A DNA stretch of 64,000 nt, taken from Candidatus Eisenbacteria bacterium (GTDB lineage: Bacteria; Eisenbacteria; RBG-16-71-46; SZUA-252). Below the pieces are notes generated by a model. The model saw nothing but the letters and a program-made list of their open reading frames with translations, ran no database searches and had not been told where the DNA came from. Below are positions 35,975 through 46,314 of this stretch, in pieces (positions within the stretch are counted from its first letter, which is position 1; each line of letters starts with the position of its first letter). The stretch covers positions 1-64,000 of the forward strand of contig VBOW01000017.1 in the NCBI GenBank assembly GCA_005893275.1, given 5' to 3'. The translations under genes and the position numbers were made by a program.

Positions 35975-38900
35975 CGGAACCCACACCGAAGCACTGGCGT
36001 TCTCTGGCCGAGCTCCACGGGGATCCCGAGGTTCGGGAGCTTCGCGAGCGCGAGTTCCTCACGCCGTCCGAGGAGACCACCGAAATCCCATCCCGGCGTG
36101 ATTTCCTGAAGCTGGTCGGGGCCGGGGCCGCGTTCGCGGCAGCGGGCTGTGCGCGGAGACCGGTCGAAAAAATCCTTCCCTACATCAAGGCGCCCGAAGA
36201 GGCGATTCCGGGGAAGGCGGTGTGGTACGCATCCACGTGCGGCGAGTGCCCGGCGGCGTGTGGCGTCCTCGTCAAGACCCGCGAGGGACGACCGATCAAG
36301 CTCGAGGGGATGAAGGAGCACCCGTTGAGCCGGGGCGGGCTCTGCGCCCGCGGCCAGGCGTCGCTTCTCAACCTCTACGATCCGGACCGGCTTCGTGGCC
36401 CCGTCGCGGTCGACCGCAACACCGGGGCGGCGAACGCGACCACGTGGGGCGGGCTCGACGCGCGCACCGCAAACGCGCTGCGCGAGGCGCGGGGTGGCGG
36501 CGGCAGGGTCGTCCTCCTCACGGGGACCGTGACGAGCCCAACGACGCGGGCGCTGATCGATGAGTTCCTCAAGATATTCCCCGGTGGCGCGCACGTCTCC
36601 TACGACGCCGTCTCGAGCGACGCGATCGCGAAGGCTCAGGAGCTCTGCTACGGAGAGCGCCTCATCCCGCACTATCGCCTCGACCGGGCCGACTTGCTGG
36701 TCACGCTCGGAGCCGATCCGCTGGGCACGTTTCTTTCGCCGGTGGAGTTCGCCCGCGATTTCTCGAGCCGCCGCAAACCGGAGTCGGGCTCGATGTCCAA
36801 GGTCGTGGCGATCGAGCCGATCCTCACGCTCACCGGAACCAACGCGGACGTCCGGCACCGCGTCCGTCCGGAGCATCTCCTCTGCATCGCGCTCGCGCTG
36901 GCGCACGAGCTCCACGTGCGGATTCCGAGAGCGCCCCTTTCCGGCAACGCTGCGGTCGGTGCCGCGCTCGGCGGGTACCCTGCCGAAACCGTGGAGCGGG
37001 ACGCGGGCCTCAAGCCGGGAACGCTCGCCGCGCTCGCGGACGAGCTTTGGGCCAACCGCGGAAAGAGCCTGGTCCTCGCTGGACCGCAGGCGGCGCCCGC
37101 GAGCCAAGCCGTGGCGCTTCAGGTCGCGGCGAATCTCCTGAACATGGCGCTCGGGAACGAGGGCGCGACCGTGGAGATGGCGACACCCTCGCTTCAGGCG
37201 CAGGGCTCGGAGGAGGCGGTGCTCTCGCTGGTCGAGGGGATGCGCGCGGGCGAGGTGCAGGTGCTACTCATCCAGGGGGTGAACCCGGCCTACACGCTGC
37301 CCGCGGCGCTCGGATTCGCGGAGCTCATGAAACGGGTTCGGTTCATCGTGAGCTTCTCCGACCGCGTGGACGAGACCGCCCGGCACGCCGATTTCGTGGC
37401 CCCCGACCATCACTACCTCGAATCCTGGAACGACCATGAGCCGAACCGAGCCGTGCGCTCGCTCACGCAGCCCGCGATCGCGCCGCTCTACGACACGCGC
37501 GCGTTCCAGGACACGCTGCTCGCGTGGGGGCGTTCCTTGGGGGCCGGTTCTCTCGCGGCCACGACCGGGAGCTGGCATGACTACCTAAAAGAGCGTTGGC
37601 GCGGCGATGTCTATCCGAAGAGCGACGCCGCGGCGTCTTTCGACCTCTTCTGGGAAGGAGCGCTCCGCGAGGGCGTATGGCAGGCGAAGGACCGGGGGAG
37701 AGCCCGCCCCGCGTCGGGCGCGTTCCGGCCGGAGGCGCTGAGCGAGATCCCCGCGACGCGCGCACCGGCGCCGTCCGGGGGGCCGCTTTCGCTCGTGCTC
37801 TACGTGCCGGTCACGCAATACGACGGTCGCAGCGGGAACAACGCCTGGCTTCAAGAGCTTCCCGATCCGGTCTCGAAGATCTGTTGGGACAACTACGTCT
37901 CGATCGCCCCGTCCCGCGCGAAGGAGCTGGGCGTTTCGGAATACGAGATGAAGGCGGACGTGGTCACCGTCGACGTGGGTCACGCCAAGTTCGACCTGCC
38001 CGTCCACGTGCAGCCCGGTCTCCACCCGGATGTGGTCGCGATCGCGGTCGGATTCGGACGCACCGCGGCGGGACGCGTGGGGAATCAGGTCGGACAAAAC
38101 GGCTACGCGTTGGCGCAGGCCACCGGGGGCCGGATCGGGCTGAGCGGAATTCCCGCGCGGGTCACGAGGACGGGCCGCCGGGCGCCGCTCGCCTGCGTCC
38201 AGGGACACCAGTATACGGAGAACCGTCCCATCATTTACGAGACCACCTTCGCTTCCTTCCTCAAGGATCCCTCCTCGGGAAACGACGCCCCCACGAGCGA
38301 GCCGTCGATGTGGTCGAGGCACCAGTATCTCGGCTACCGCTGGGGAATGGCGATCGACTTGAACGCGTGCATCGGGTGCGCCGCCTGCATGGTCGCGTGT
38401 CAGGCCGAGAACAACGTGCCGGTCGTGGGGAAGTCGATCGTCCTCCGGGGGCGCGAGATGGCGTGGCTTCGGATCGACCGGTACTACTCCGGGAATCCCG
38501 AAGATCCGGAGACGGTCCATCAACCGATGCTCTGCCAGCATTGCGAGAACGCGCCGTGCGAGACCGTCTGCCCGGTGCTCGCGACCGTCCACAACTCGGA
38601 GGGTCTCAACTTACAGATCTACAACCGCTGCGTCGGGACTCGCTACTGCTCGAACAACTGCCCGTACAAGGTCCGGCGCTTCAATTGGTTCGATTACTCG
38701 AGCGTGCGGGAGAAATCGCTGAGGCTCGTGCTCAACCCGGACGTGACGGTGCGGTCCAAAGGCGTGATGGAAAAATGCACGTTCTGCATCCAGCGCATCC
38801 GCGACGGCAAGGAGCGCGCGAAGGCGCTCGGAGTTCCTGTCCAGGACGGCGACATCGAGACCGCGTGCATGCAGTCCTGCCCGACGCAGGCGATCACGTT

Positions 38901-39042
38901 CGGCGATATCAACAACCCGAAGAGCCGCGTGTCGGAGCTGATGAAGCGCCCGCGCGGGTACCACGTGCTGGCCGAGCTGAACACCCTGCCCGTCGTGACG
39001 TACGAGCTCAAGGTAAGGAACCGTGAGGAGGTGGGCTCATGA
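35971..39042 (+). CDS. actB: Alternative Complex III molybdopterin-like/Fe-S subunit
   Basis: A 1023-aa fused ActB. A twin-arginine-like signal (SRRDFLKLVGAG) precedes a lipobox-like AAGC. The first about 730 residues resemble a molybdopterin oxidoreductase with an N-terminal CGECPAACG cluster motif; the C-terminal domain is a four-cluster ferredoxin with CIGCAACMVACQ, CQHCENAPCETVCP, CVGTRYCSNNCPYK and CTFCIQRI. In Rhodothermus ACIII the first half holds no Mo. Overlaps actA and actC by ATGA each. Confidence 0.95.
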   Translation: MTEPTPKHWRSLAELHGDPEVRELREREFLTPSEETTEIPSRRDFLKLVGAGAAFAAAGCARRPVEKILPYIKAPEEAIPGKAVWYASTCGECPAACGVLVKTREGRPIKLEGMKEHPLSRGGLCARGQASLLNLYDPDRLRGPVAVDRNTGAANATTWGGLDARTANALREARGGGGRVVLLTGTVTSPTTRALIDEFLKIFPGGAHVSYDAVSSDAIAKAQELCYGERLIPHYRLDRADLLVTLGADPLGTFLSPVEFARDFSSRRKPESGSMSKVVAIEPILTLTGTNADVRHRVRPEHLLCIALALAHELHVRIPRAPLSGNAAVGAALGGYPAETVERDAGLKPGTLAALADELWANRGKSLVLAGPQAAPASQAVALQVAANLLNMALGNEGATVEMATPSLQAQGSEEAVLSLVEGMRAGEVQVLLIQGVNPAYTLPAALGFAELMKRVRFIVSFSDRVDETARHADFVAPDHHYLESWNDHEPNRAVRSLTQPAIAPLYDTRAFQDTLLAWGRSLGAGSLAATTGSWHDYLKERWRGDVYPKSDAAASFDLFWEGALREGVWQAKDRGRARPASGAFRPEALSEIPATRAPAPSGGPLSLVLYVPVTQYDGRSGNNAWLQELPDPVSKICWDNYVSIAPSRAKELGVSEYEMKADVVTVDVGHAKFDLPVHVQPGLHPDVVAIAVGFGRTAAGRVGNQVGQNGYALAQATGGRIGLSGIPARVTRTGRRAPLACVQGHQYTENRPIIYETTFASFLKDPSSGNDAPTSEPSMWSRHQYLGYRWGMAIDLNACIGCAACMVACQAENNVPVVGKSIVLRGREMAWLRIDRYYSGNPEDPETVHQPMLCQHCENAPCETVCPVLATVHNSEGLNLQIYNRCVGTRYCSNNCPYKVRRFNWFDYSSVREKSLRLVLNPDVTVRSKGVMEKCTFCIQRIRDGKERAKALGVPVQDGDIETACMQSCPTQAITFGDINNPKSRVSELMKRPRGYHVLAELNTLPVVTYELKVRNREEVGS

Positions 39043-40448
39043 GCGACGTCGCCGAGTCCCCCGTGCTCCCGGCCGAGCCCTTGATCGACGCGCGGAAGTC
39101 GTTCGCCGACGTGAATCGGGATGTTTCCGCCCCGCTGGAACGGAAGCCCGGGATGCTGTGGAAGGTCTTTTTTGGAATCACGGCCCTCCTGACCCTCCAG
39201 TTCTTCATGGAAATCGGATACCAGATGTACAAGGGCATCGGGATTTGGGGGCTGAATCACCCCGTCGGCTGGGCCGTCGACATCACGAGCTTCGTGTTCT
39301 GGATCGGCATCGGCCACGCCGGCACGCTCATCTCGGCGATCCTCCACCTGTTCCGGCAGCGTTGGCGCACCGCGATCAACCGCTCGGCCGAGGCGATGAC
39401 GATCTTCGCGGTCATGACCGCGGGGCTCTTCCCGCTGATCCATCTCGGCCGGACCTGGTTCGCCTACTGGCTCGTCCCGTACCCTAACTGGCGGTTCCTC
39501 TGGGTGAACTTCCGCTCGCCGCTCATCTGGGACGTCTTCGCGGTTACGACGTACCTCACGATTTCGATCTGCTTCTGGTACACGGGACTCATCCCCGACT
39601 TCGCCTCGCTGCGGGACCGCTCCACCGGCTGGCGCCGCGCGATCTACGGCGCCCTCTCGCTCGGCTGGCGCGGCTCGGAGCGCCATTGGCAGCACTACGA
39701 GCGGGCGTACATGATGCTCGCCGGGCTGTCGACGCCGCTCGTGCTTTCCGTGCACAGCGTGGTCTCCTTCGATTTCGCGACGTCGCTCCTGCCCGGGTGG
39801 CACACGACCATTTTCCCTCCGTACTTCGTGGCCGGGGCGATCTTCTCCGGCTTCGCGATGGTCGTGACCCTGCTCGTCATCCTCCGCAAGGTCTTCCATA
39901 TGGAGGAGTACGTCACGCTCCAACATCTGGAAAACATGAACAAGATCATCCTCGTGACGGGGATGATGGTCGGATACGCCTACGCGACCGAGTTCTTCGT
40001 CGCGATGTACAGCGGAAATACCTTCGAGCGGTTCACCTTCCTGAACCGGGCCCGCGGGCCGTTCGCGTGGTCCTACTGGATCATGGTCACGTGCAACGTC
40101 GTCGTTCCCCAGATTTTCTGGTTCCGGAAGCTCCGGCGAAGCATTCCCGTGATGTTCGTGGTGTCCATCCTCGTCAACGTGGGAATGTGGTTCGAGCGCT
40201 TCACGATCATCGTGACGTCGCTCCACCGAGACTTCCTCCCGCCGAACTGGTCCTATTACAAGCCGACGATCTTCGACTACTCCGTGATCGTGGGCTCGTT
40301 CGGCTTCTTCTTCATGTGGTTCCTGCTCTTCTGCCGCTTTTTCCCGGCGATCTCGATGGCCGAGGTGAAGAGCGTGCTCTGGAGCGCGAAACGAACCGCC
40401 GCGCCGCGCGAACTGCCTCGGGCGAAGGAGCCGGTCCATGTTTCTTGA
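39039..40448 (+). CDS. actC: Alternative Complex III NrfD/PsrC-like membrane subunit
   Basis: A 469-aa polytopic membrane protein of the NrfD family with about ten helices. The conserved acidic/His residues near FWIGIGHAGTLISAI and PLIHLGRTW belong to the quinol site. ActC binds menaquinol and takes part in the redox-coupled steps. Starts in an ATGA overlap with actB; ends inside actD's start. Confidence 0.94.
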   Translation: MSDVAESPVLPAEPLIDARKSFADVNRDVSAPLERKPGMLWKVFFGITALLTLQFFMEIGYQMYKGIGIWGLNHPVGWAVDITSFVFWIGIGHAGTLISAILHLFRQRWRTAINRSAEAMTIFAVMTAGLFPLIHLGRTWFAYWLVPYPNWRFLWVNFRSPLIWDVFAVTTYLTISICFWYTGLIPDFASLRDRSTGWRRAIYGALSLGWRGSERHWQHYERAYMMLAGLSTPLVLSVHSVVSFDFATSLLPGWHTTIFPPYFVAGAIFSGFAMVVTLLVILRKVFHMEEYVTLQHLENMNKIILVTGMMVGYAYATEFFVAMYSGNTFERFTFLNRARGPFAWSYWIMVTCNVVVPQIFWFRKLRRSIPVMFVVSILVNVGMWFERFTIIVTSLHRDFLPPNWSYYKPTIFDYSVIVGSFGFFFMWFLLFCRFFPAISMAEVKSVLWSAKRTAAPRELPRAKEPVHVS

Positions 40449-40980
40449 CCGCTTCCGAAAACGCCGCCCGGTGCGAGCCGTGCTCGCCCTCTACGATGAC
40501 CCCGACCGCCTGCTGAACGCCGCGGCGCTCGCAAAGGAGCACGGACTCGAGGGGATCGACGCGTTCACGCCCTACCCGGTCCACGGTCTGAGCGAGGCGC
40601 TGGGCATCAGGAAATCCTGGGTGCCCTACGTGACGCTGGTCATGGGGTTGAGCGGGGCCGCGCTTGGGCTCACGTTCGAGATTTGGACCTCGGCGTTCGA
40701 TTGGCCGATCAACGTCGGTGGAAAGCCGTACATCTCGCTCCCGGCGTTCATCCCGGTCATGTTCGAATGCGGCGTGCTCCTCGGGGGTACGATGACCCTG
40801 GCCGCGCTCATCCTGGCGTGCGGCCTCCCCGATCTGAAGGGCCCGATCCTCGATCGCAATTTCACCAATGACCGCTTCGGGCTCTACGTGCCCGAGCACG
40901 GGCCCAGCTGGAACGAAGAGCGGATTTTCAGGATCCTGGGAGGGACCGGGGCCGTGGATTTGAGGGTGGTCCGTGTTTAG
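40438..40980 (+). CDS. actD: Alternative Complex III ActD subunit
   Basis: A 180-aa ActD (DUF3341) protein with an N-terminal soluble domain and two membrane helices (about 60-82, 98-120). LDAFTPYPVHG-like segment IDAFTPYPVHGLSEALG and the C-terminal KGPILDRNFTNDRFGLYV are family hallmarks. A structural subunit of ACIII. Its start overlaps the end of actC by 11 bases. Confidence 0.92.
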   Translation: MFLDRFRKRRPVRAVLALYDDPDRLLNAAALAKEHGLEGIDAFTPYPVHGLSEALGIRKSWVPYVTLVMGLSGAALGLTFEIWTSAFDWPINVGGKPYISLPAFIPVMFECGVLLGGTMTLAALILACGLPDLKGPILDRNFTNDRFGLYVPEHGPSWNEERIFRILGGTGAVDLRVVRV

Positions 40981-41659
40981 GGCGACCGCGCGGTGGAGTC
41001 TCTCCGTGCCGGCGGTGGTGGTCGCGCTGGCCCTCGTGGCGGGCTGCTCGCACCGGAAGAGCGAGCCGGCGCTGGAGTACATGCCGAACATGGCCTATTC
41101 GCCGGCGGTCAAAGCGCAGAACGAAGATCCTCTGCGCCCCGGAATGTCGGCGATGCGCCCTCCGGTGCCTGGAACCGTGCCGCGCGGGTTCACGCCGTAC
41201 CGTTACGGCGTCGAGGACAGCCTCGCCGCGCAGCGAGACCTTGTTAACCCCCTCCCGCGCACCGCGGACGTCCTGGGGCGAGGGGAGCGGGTCTTCATGA
41301 CGTACTGCGTCGTCTGCCACGGGCCCAAGGGGGATGGACAGGGCTACATCGTGCCCAAGTTTCCGATGCCCCCGTCTCTGCTGTCGCAGAAAGTGAGCGG
41401 TTGGCCCGACGGCCGGATCTACCACGTGATCACGCGCGGCCAGAACCTCATGCCGAACTACGCATCGCAAATCCAGCCGGAGGACCGCTGGGCCGTGATC
41501 CATTACGTTCGCGCGCTCGAGCGCGCCGCGAATCCGCTTCCGCAAGATCTCGCGGCGGCCGGGATCAAACCCGATACGACGGCGGGGGAGACGAAGGCGC
41601 CGGCCGGCCCCGTCCCGGGCGCCGGGGAGGGGAAGGCTCCGGTGGGAGGGAAGCCATGA
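40973..41659 (+). CDS. actE: Alternative Complex III monoheme cytochrome c subunit
   Basis: A 228-aa lipoprotein-type cytochrome c: signal peptide ending in VAGC, one haem site CVVCHGPKGDG, and Met ligand candidate in NLMPNYASQI. ActE likely hands electrons to the oxidase or a mobile carrier. Starts at GTG overlapping actD's end. Pro/Ala-rich C-terminus. Confidence 0.92.
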   Translation: MFRATARWSLSVPAVVVALALVAGCSHRKSEPALEYMPNMAYSPAVKAQNEDPLRPGMSAMRPPVPGTVPRGFTPYRYGVEDSLAAQRDLVNPLPRTADVLGRGERVFMTYCVVCHGPKGDGQGYIVPKFPMPPSLLSQKVSGWPDGRIYHVITRGQNLMPNYASQIQPEDRWAVIHYVRALERAANPLPQDLAAAGIKPDTTAGETKAPAGPVPGAGEGKAPVGGKP

Positions 41660-42876
41660 GCGCCGACTCCTTGGCTCACGCGGTCCAGCACCCGGGGGAG
41701 AAGGTGCGCGTCGCGCCCGTCTCGGCCTCCATGGGGGTGCGCGCGCTGCTGGGGCTCATGATCGTCATCGGCGTCGTGACCTTCCTCCTCGAGGTGAAGA
41801 CCGACCCGACGCGCGCCTACGCCGCGTGGCTCCACAATTACTGGGTCTTTCTCTGCCTCGGCCTGTCCGGCACGTTTTTTACGGCGATCCATTACCTGGT
41901 CGGAGCGACCTGGAGCGTGGCCGTGCGGCGGATCGCCGACGCCTTTTCCTCGTTCGTGCCGGTCGCGGTTCTCCTCTTTCTGGTCGTGGTGATCGGCATC
42001 CCGCACATTTACATCTGGTCGAGCCCGGCGGCGACCCAGGGCGAAGAGTGGAAGCTGATCGCGAAGGGGGGCTATCTCTCACCGAATCTCTTCGTGCTGC
42101 GAAACCTGAGCTTCCTCGCCCTCTGGGTGTTCTTCTCGTGGTTCTTCGTGCGGAACTCGACCAAACAGGACGAGACGCGCGACCTTTCGCTCTCGAAGGC
42201 CAATCTCAAGTACGCCCCCATTTTCGTCCTCACGTTCGCGCTCACCTTCACCCTCGCGAGCTTCGACATGCTCATGTCGCTCGAGCCGACCTGGTACAGC
42301 ACGATCTTCGGCGTCTACTGCTGGGCGGGTCTGTGGCAGAGCGGTCTCGCCGCGATCGCGATCACGGCGGTGCTCCTGAGGCGCCAAGGGGCGCTGCAGG
42401 GGGTCGTGAGCCGGGCCCATTACCACGACCTCGGCAAGAACATCTTCGCCTATTCCGTCTTCTGGACGTACATAGCCTTTTCGCAGCTCATGCTCATCTG
42501 GTATGCGAACTTGCCTGAGGAAATCGAGTGGATGATCCACCGGATCTACACCGGATGGGGGGCGATCGCGATCGTGGTGGGCGTGCTCAAGTTCGTGATT
42601 CCGTTCTTCGTGCTGATGCCCCAGAAGGTGAAGGAGAACGAGATCGCGCTGCTCACGGTGGCGAGCGCTGTCGTGATCGGCCAATGGCTCGATATGTACT
42701 GGGTCATCTATCCCGCGTTCTCCCCGGAGCACGCGGTCTTGAGCTGGAATGAGGTGGGCGTCGCGGTGGGCTTCATCGGCCTGTTCGGCTGGACGGTGCA
42801 GTGGTTCTTGAGCCGCCATCCGGCCGCGCCGCATGGGGACCCCTACTTTCAGGCAAGCGTGAGGTTCCACGCGTGA
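41656..42876 (+). CDS. actF: Alternative Complex III ActF membrane subunit
   Basis: A 406-aa polytopic membrane protein paralogous to ActC, with about ten helices. LASFDMLMSLEPTWYSTIFG and HYHDLGKNIFAYSVFWTYIAFSQ are family motifs. Completes actABCDEF. ATG overlaps the actE stop. Confidence 0.94.
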   Translation: MSADSLAHAVQHPGEKVRVAPVSASMGVRALLGLMIVIGVVTFLLEVKTDPTRAYAAWLHNYWVFLCLGLSGTFFTAIHYLVGATWSVAVRRIADAFSSFVPVAVLLFLVVVIGIPHIYIWSSPAATQGEEWKLIAKGGYLSPNLFVLRNLSFLALWVFFSWFFVRNSTKQDETRDLSLSKANLKYAPIFVLTFALTFTLASFDMLMSLEPTWYSTIFGVYCWAGLWQSGLAAIAITAVLLRRQGALQGVVSRAHYHDLGKNIFAYSVFWTYIAFSQLMLIWYANLPEEIEWMIHRIYTGWGAIAIVVGVLKFVIPFFVLMPQKVKENEIALLTVASAVVIGQWLDMYWVIYPAFSPEHAVLSWNEVGVAVGFIGLFGWTVQWFLSRHPAAPHGDPYFQASVRFHA

Positions 42877-43922
42877 CCGGCACGATGCGTCCAGAACCCG
42901 ACCCGCGGCACGAGGAGAACGCCGTGCCCGGTCTCGCGATCGCGCAGTTCGTGGTCACGGGCGTGCTCCTCGGTCTCATGGCGACGCTCGCCTACATGGC
43001 GGGCATGCGCTCGGCCGGGAGCGAGGGCGGCGAGGCGCGCGCGACCGCGGCGAAACCGGGAGCGTCGGTGGATGTCGCGTCGCTGTTGAAGCCGACGCCC
43101 GAGCTGATCGCGAAGGGGAAGAGCCTCTTCGCGGTCAACTGCGCTTCCTGCCACGGGCCGAACGGCTTTGGGGACGGGCCCGCCGCGGTGGCGCTCAACC
43201 CGAAACCGCGAAATTTCCACGAGGGGTACTGGAAATACGGAGGGGGCGTCGCCCGTATCGTTCAGACCGTCTCGACCGGATCTCCCGGGACCGCGATGGC
43301 CGCGTTCACGAATATCCCCCTCGAGGATCGCTTCGCCCTGGCGCATTACGTGCGTTCGCTTTCGCCGAAGCCCGGGGAGGACAGGCCGGAGGATCTGGCC
43401 TGGCTGGGTCCGATCGGGGGAGCGCCGGGCGCCGGCGCGGGACCGGGAGGGACTCCGGGCGGCACGCTGGGCGGTCCCCCCAAACCCGGTCCCACGATTC
43501 CCGTGGAAGTGGCGATCCGCCTTCTCGCGGAGCCGAACCCGCCTGTGGGTATGGCCGCGGCGGCCCCGGCGGACGGTCCCGGCGCGTCGCTCTATGCCGA
43601 ACGGTGCGCCTCGTGTCACGGCGCATCCGGCGAGGGGGGAGTGCGGGTGCGCATGCTGGGCTCCGCGCCGTACGCTTACGTGACGACCATGAAGATCTCG
43701 ACTTCGCGGACCGGGTGGGCGGGAGACCCCGCGCGGTTCGAGAAACTGGTTGTGGAAGGAATCCCCGGGTACGTGATGCCCGGAAGCGGAAATCTCTCGC
43801 ACGCCGAGATCCGTGGGCTATACGATTTCACCATGAGCCTGCGGGCGCGGCAGGCAGGAAGCACGGCCGGGAACGCCGCGTTCCTTCCTGCTCCGGCGCC
43901 GGCCGGCGCGAACCGGAGCTGA
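42873..43922 (+). CDS. Membrane-anchored diheme cytochrome c
   Basis: A 349-aa protein: one N-terminal anchor (about 18-40), then two class I cytochrome c domains with CASCHGPNGFGDG and CASCHGASGEGG, separated by a Gly/Pro-rich linker. It lies between actF and coxB, both separated by only a few bases. It likely shuttles electrons from ACIII to the oxidase, replacing the cytochrome domain fused to CoxB in caa3 enzymes. Start is a GTG overlapping actF or ATG 42885. Confidence 0.88.
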   Translation: MTGTMRPEPDPRHEENAVPGLAIAQFVVTGVLLGLMATLAYMAGMRSAGSEGGEARATAAKPGASVDVASLLKPTPELIAKGKSLFAVNCASCHGPNGFGDGPAAVALNPKPRNFHEGYWKYGGGVARIVQTVSTGSPGTAMAAFTNIPLEDRFALAHYVRSLSPKPGEDRPEDLAWLGPIGGAPGAGAGPGGTPGGTLGGPPKPGPTIPVEVAIRLLAEPNPPVGMAAAAPADGPGASLYAERCASCHGASGEGGVRVRMLGSAPYAYVTTMKISTSRTGWAGDPARFEKLVVEGIPGYVMPGSGNLSHAEIRGLYDFTMSLRARQAGSTAGNAAFLPAPAPAGANRS

Positions 43923-43923
43923 A

Positions 43924-44634
43924 ATGAAGAACCGAAAGGGCTGGGCGCTGTTTCTCATCGTCGGGTTGAGCGTCGCGGCGGCGCTCATCGCAAGCCCCGC
44001 CGGCGCGTGGCTGCTTCACCCCGTGACACCCGTGGCGCGCGACGTGCGCTCCCTCTTCTACAAGGCGGTGGCCATCACCGCGTTCTTCTTCATCGTCGCG
44101 GAAGGGCTGCTCCTGGTCGCGGTCCTGCGCTTCCGCGCCAAGCCTGGAGTGCCCGCGGCCACCTGGCATGAGAACTTGAGGCTCGAGCTCGTCTGGACCG
44201 CGATCCCGACGCTCGCGATGGTGGTGCTCTCGGGGCCCGCCTTCAGCACGATGAAGTACATGGAGACCATCCCGAAGTCGGACGTCCAGATCGAGGTGGT
44301 CGGGCACCAGTGGTTCTGGGAGTACCGCTATCCCAAGTACGGCGTCATCTTCGCCAACGAGCCGCTCGTCGTCCCGGCGGGGAAGATCATCTCGGCGAAT
44401 GTGACATCGATCGACGTCGTGCACAGCTGGTTTGTGCCCGATTTCGGCATTAAGATGGATGCGAACCCGGGGAGGATCAATCACGTGTGGTTCCAGGTGG
44501 ACCACCCGGGCACGTTTGAAGGTCAGTGCGCCGAGCTGTGCGGGGTCCTCCACGGCAAGATGTTCATCACGGTGAACGTGGTGACCCCGGAAGAGTTCGA
44601 GCGCTGGATCGAGCAGAAGAAGAAGGGAGTCTAG
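43924..44634 (+). CDS. coxB: Cytochrome c oxidase subunit II
   Basis: A 236-aa CoxB with two N-terminal membrane helices (the first perhaps a signal) and a cupredoxin domain. CuA ligands: His in DVVHSWFVP and CAELCGVLHGKM. It accepts electrons from cytochrome c. No cytochrome c domain is fused at the C-terminus. Confidence 0.96.
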   Translation: MKNRKGWALFLIVGLSVAAALIASPAGAWLLHPVTPVARDVRSLFYKAVAITAFFFIVAEGLLLVAVLRFRAKPGVPAATWHENLRLELVWTAIPTLAMVVLSGPAFSTMKYMETIPKSDVQIEVVGHQWFWEYRYPKYGVIFANEPLVVPAGKIISANVTSIDVVHSWFVPDFGIKMDANPGRINHVWFQVDHPGTFEGQCAELCGVLHGKMFITVNVVTPEEFERWIEQKKKGV

Positions 44635-44640
44635 GAAAAG

Positions 44641-46263
44641 ATGGAAGCCGGCACCGTCGTCGCCAGACCGGTCCCGCCGCACGCGGCGGCCGCGTACCCC
44701 GGCACGAAGCCGAGGTCAGGCATTTTCAAGTGGCTCCTCACCAGCGACCACAAGCTGATCGGGGTGATGTATCTCTGGCTCGCATTTTTCTTTTTCTCGA
44801 TCGCCGGCGCGTTCGCGATGGTCATGCGGGCGCAGCTTTCGGCCCCCGGGCTCCATGTCCTCCGTCCCGAAGTCTATAACCAGCTCATGTCGCTTCACGG
44901 GACGTTCATGGTCTTTTTCTTCACCATACCCATCATGGCGGGGATCGCAAACTACGTCGTGCCGATTCAGCTCGGCGCGCGCGACATGGCGTTCCCGCGC
45001 TTGAACGCGGTGAGCTTCTGGCTCCTGGTTCCGGCCGGTTTGCTCATGCTCTCGAGCCTGTTCCTCCACGGAGGGTCGGCGGCGGCCGGCTGGACGAGCT
45101 ATCCGCCCCTCACGGACCGGCAGTTCTCCCCGGGTCCCGGCGTCGATCTTTGGATCCTGGGGCTCCATCTCGCGGGGGCATCGTCCATCTTGGGCGGGAT
45201 CAACTTCGTTGTGACGATCCTGAACCTCCGGGCGCCCGGGATGACGATGTTCAAGATGCCGATGTTCTGCTGGACGGTGCTCGTGACCCAGACGATCATC
45301 CTCTTCGCGACCCCGGTTCTCGCGGGGGCGCTCACCATGGCGCTCACCGACCGCATGTTTGGAACGAGCTTCTTCCATCCGGCGGCCGGAGGGGATCCGG
45401 TCCTGTGGCAGCACCTCTTCTGGTTCTATTCGCACCCCGCCGTTTACATCATGGTGCTTCCGGGCATGGGAATGATTTCCCAGATTCTGCCGGCGTTCTC
45501 GGGGAAACGCCTCTTCGGCTACAAGGGCATGGTGCTCGCGACCGCCGGAATCGGGTTCATCGGGTACCTGGTCTGGGGCCATCACATGTTCGCCACCGGC
45601 ATCGACTACCGCCTCCGCCAGTTTTTCAGCTTCGCGTCGATGGTGATCGCGGTGCCGACCGGCATCAAGATCTGGTCCTGGCTCGCGACCATCTGGGGCG
45701 GCTCGCTGCGATTCCGGACCCCGATGCTCTTTGCCGTCGGATTCATCGCGCTCTTCATCATCGGCGGGATCACCGGCATTTGGCTCGCGCTCGTGCCGTT
45801 CGACATCCAGGTGCACGACACCTACTTCGTGGTCGCGCACCTGCACTACGTGCTTTTCGGCGGTTCGCTGATGGCGATCATGGCCGGGATCTACTACTGG
45901 TTCCCGAAAATCTCGGGGAAGCTCTACAACGAGTTCTGGGGAAAGGTGCACTTCTGGCTCACGTTCATCGGGATGAACCTCACGTTCATGCCGATGCACA
46001 TGATGGGCATGCTGGGAATGCCGCGCCGCATCTATACGTATCGCCCCGAGTTCGCGAGCTGGAACCACGTTGCAAGCGCCGGCGCCGCCGTGCTCGGGGT
46101 GGGCATGACGATCTTCGCGGTGAACATGCTGTGGAGTCTGGGACGCGGTAAGCGCGCCCCCGTGGATCCGTGGACCCATTCGGCCGAGACCCGGACTCTC
46201 GAGTGGACGGTCAGCTCGCCTCCTCCCGCCGAGAACTTCCACACGATTCCGGTCATCCGCTAG
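44641..46263 (+). CDS. coxA: Cytochrome c oxidase subunit I (A2-type)
   Basis: A 540-aa haem-copper oxidase subunit with 12 or more helices. Haem a His in MSLHGTFMVFF; CuB/cross-link site in FWFYSHPAVYIMV; CuB His-His in GHHMFATG; haem His in VVAHLHYVLFGG. The YSHPAVY motif, with no Glu before the CuB Tyr, places it in the A2 class, as in Rhodothermus caa3. Proton-pumping terminal oxidase. Confidence 0.96.
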   Translation: MEAGTVVARPVPPHAAAAYPGTKPRSGIFKWLLTSDHKLIGVMYLWLAFFFFSIAGAFAMVMRAQLSAPGLHVLRPEVYNQLMSLHGTFMVFFFTIPIMAGIANYVVPIQLGARDMAFPRLNAVSFWLLVPAGLLMLSSLFLHGGSAAAGWTSYPPLTDRQFSPGPGVDLWILGLHLAGASSILGGINFVVTILNLRAPGMTMFKMPMFCWTVLVTQTIILFATPVLAGALTMALTDRMFGTSFFHPAAGGDPVLWQHLFWFYSHPAVYIMVLPGMGMISQILPAFSGKRLFGYKGMVLATAGIGFIGYLVWGHHMFATGIDYRLRQFFSFASMVIAVPTGIKIWSWLATIWGGSLRFRTPMLFAVGFIALFIIGGITGIWLALVPFDIQVHDTYFVVAHLHYVLFGGSLMAIMAGIYYWFPKISGKLYNEFWGKVHFWLTFIGMNLTFMPMHMMGMLGMPRRIYTYRPEFASWNHVASAGAAVLGVGMTIFAVNMLWSLGRGKRAPVDPWTHSAETRTLEWTVSSPPPAENFHTIPVIR

Positions 46264-46314
46264 AAAGCGTCCCCTCGCGGGGCGAATCGAAGGCCCGCTC
46301 CCGCGAGACCCGCG

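Noticed and set aside
38694-40439. 581-codon minus-strand frame opposite actC
   Set aside because: Low-complexity His/Glu/Arg-rich translation typical of antisense to membrane-protein codons.
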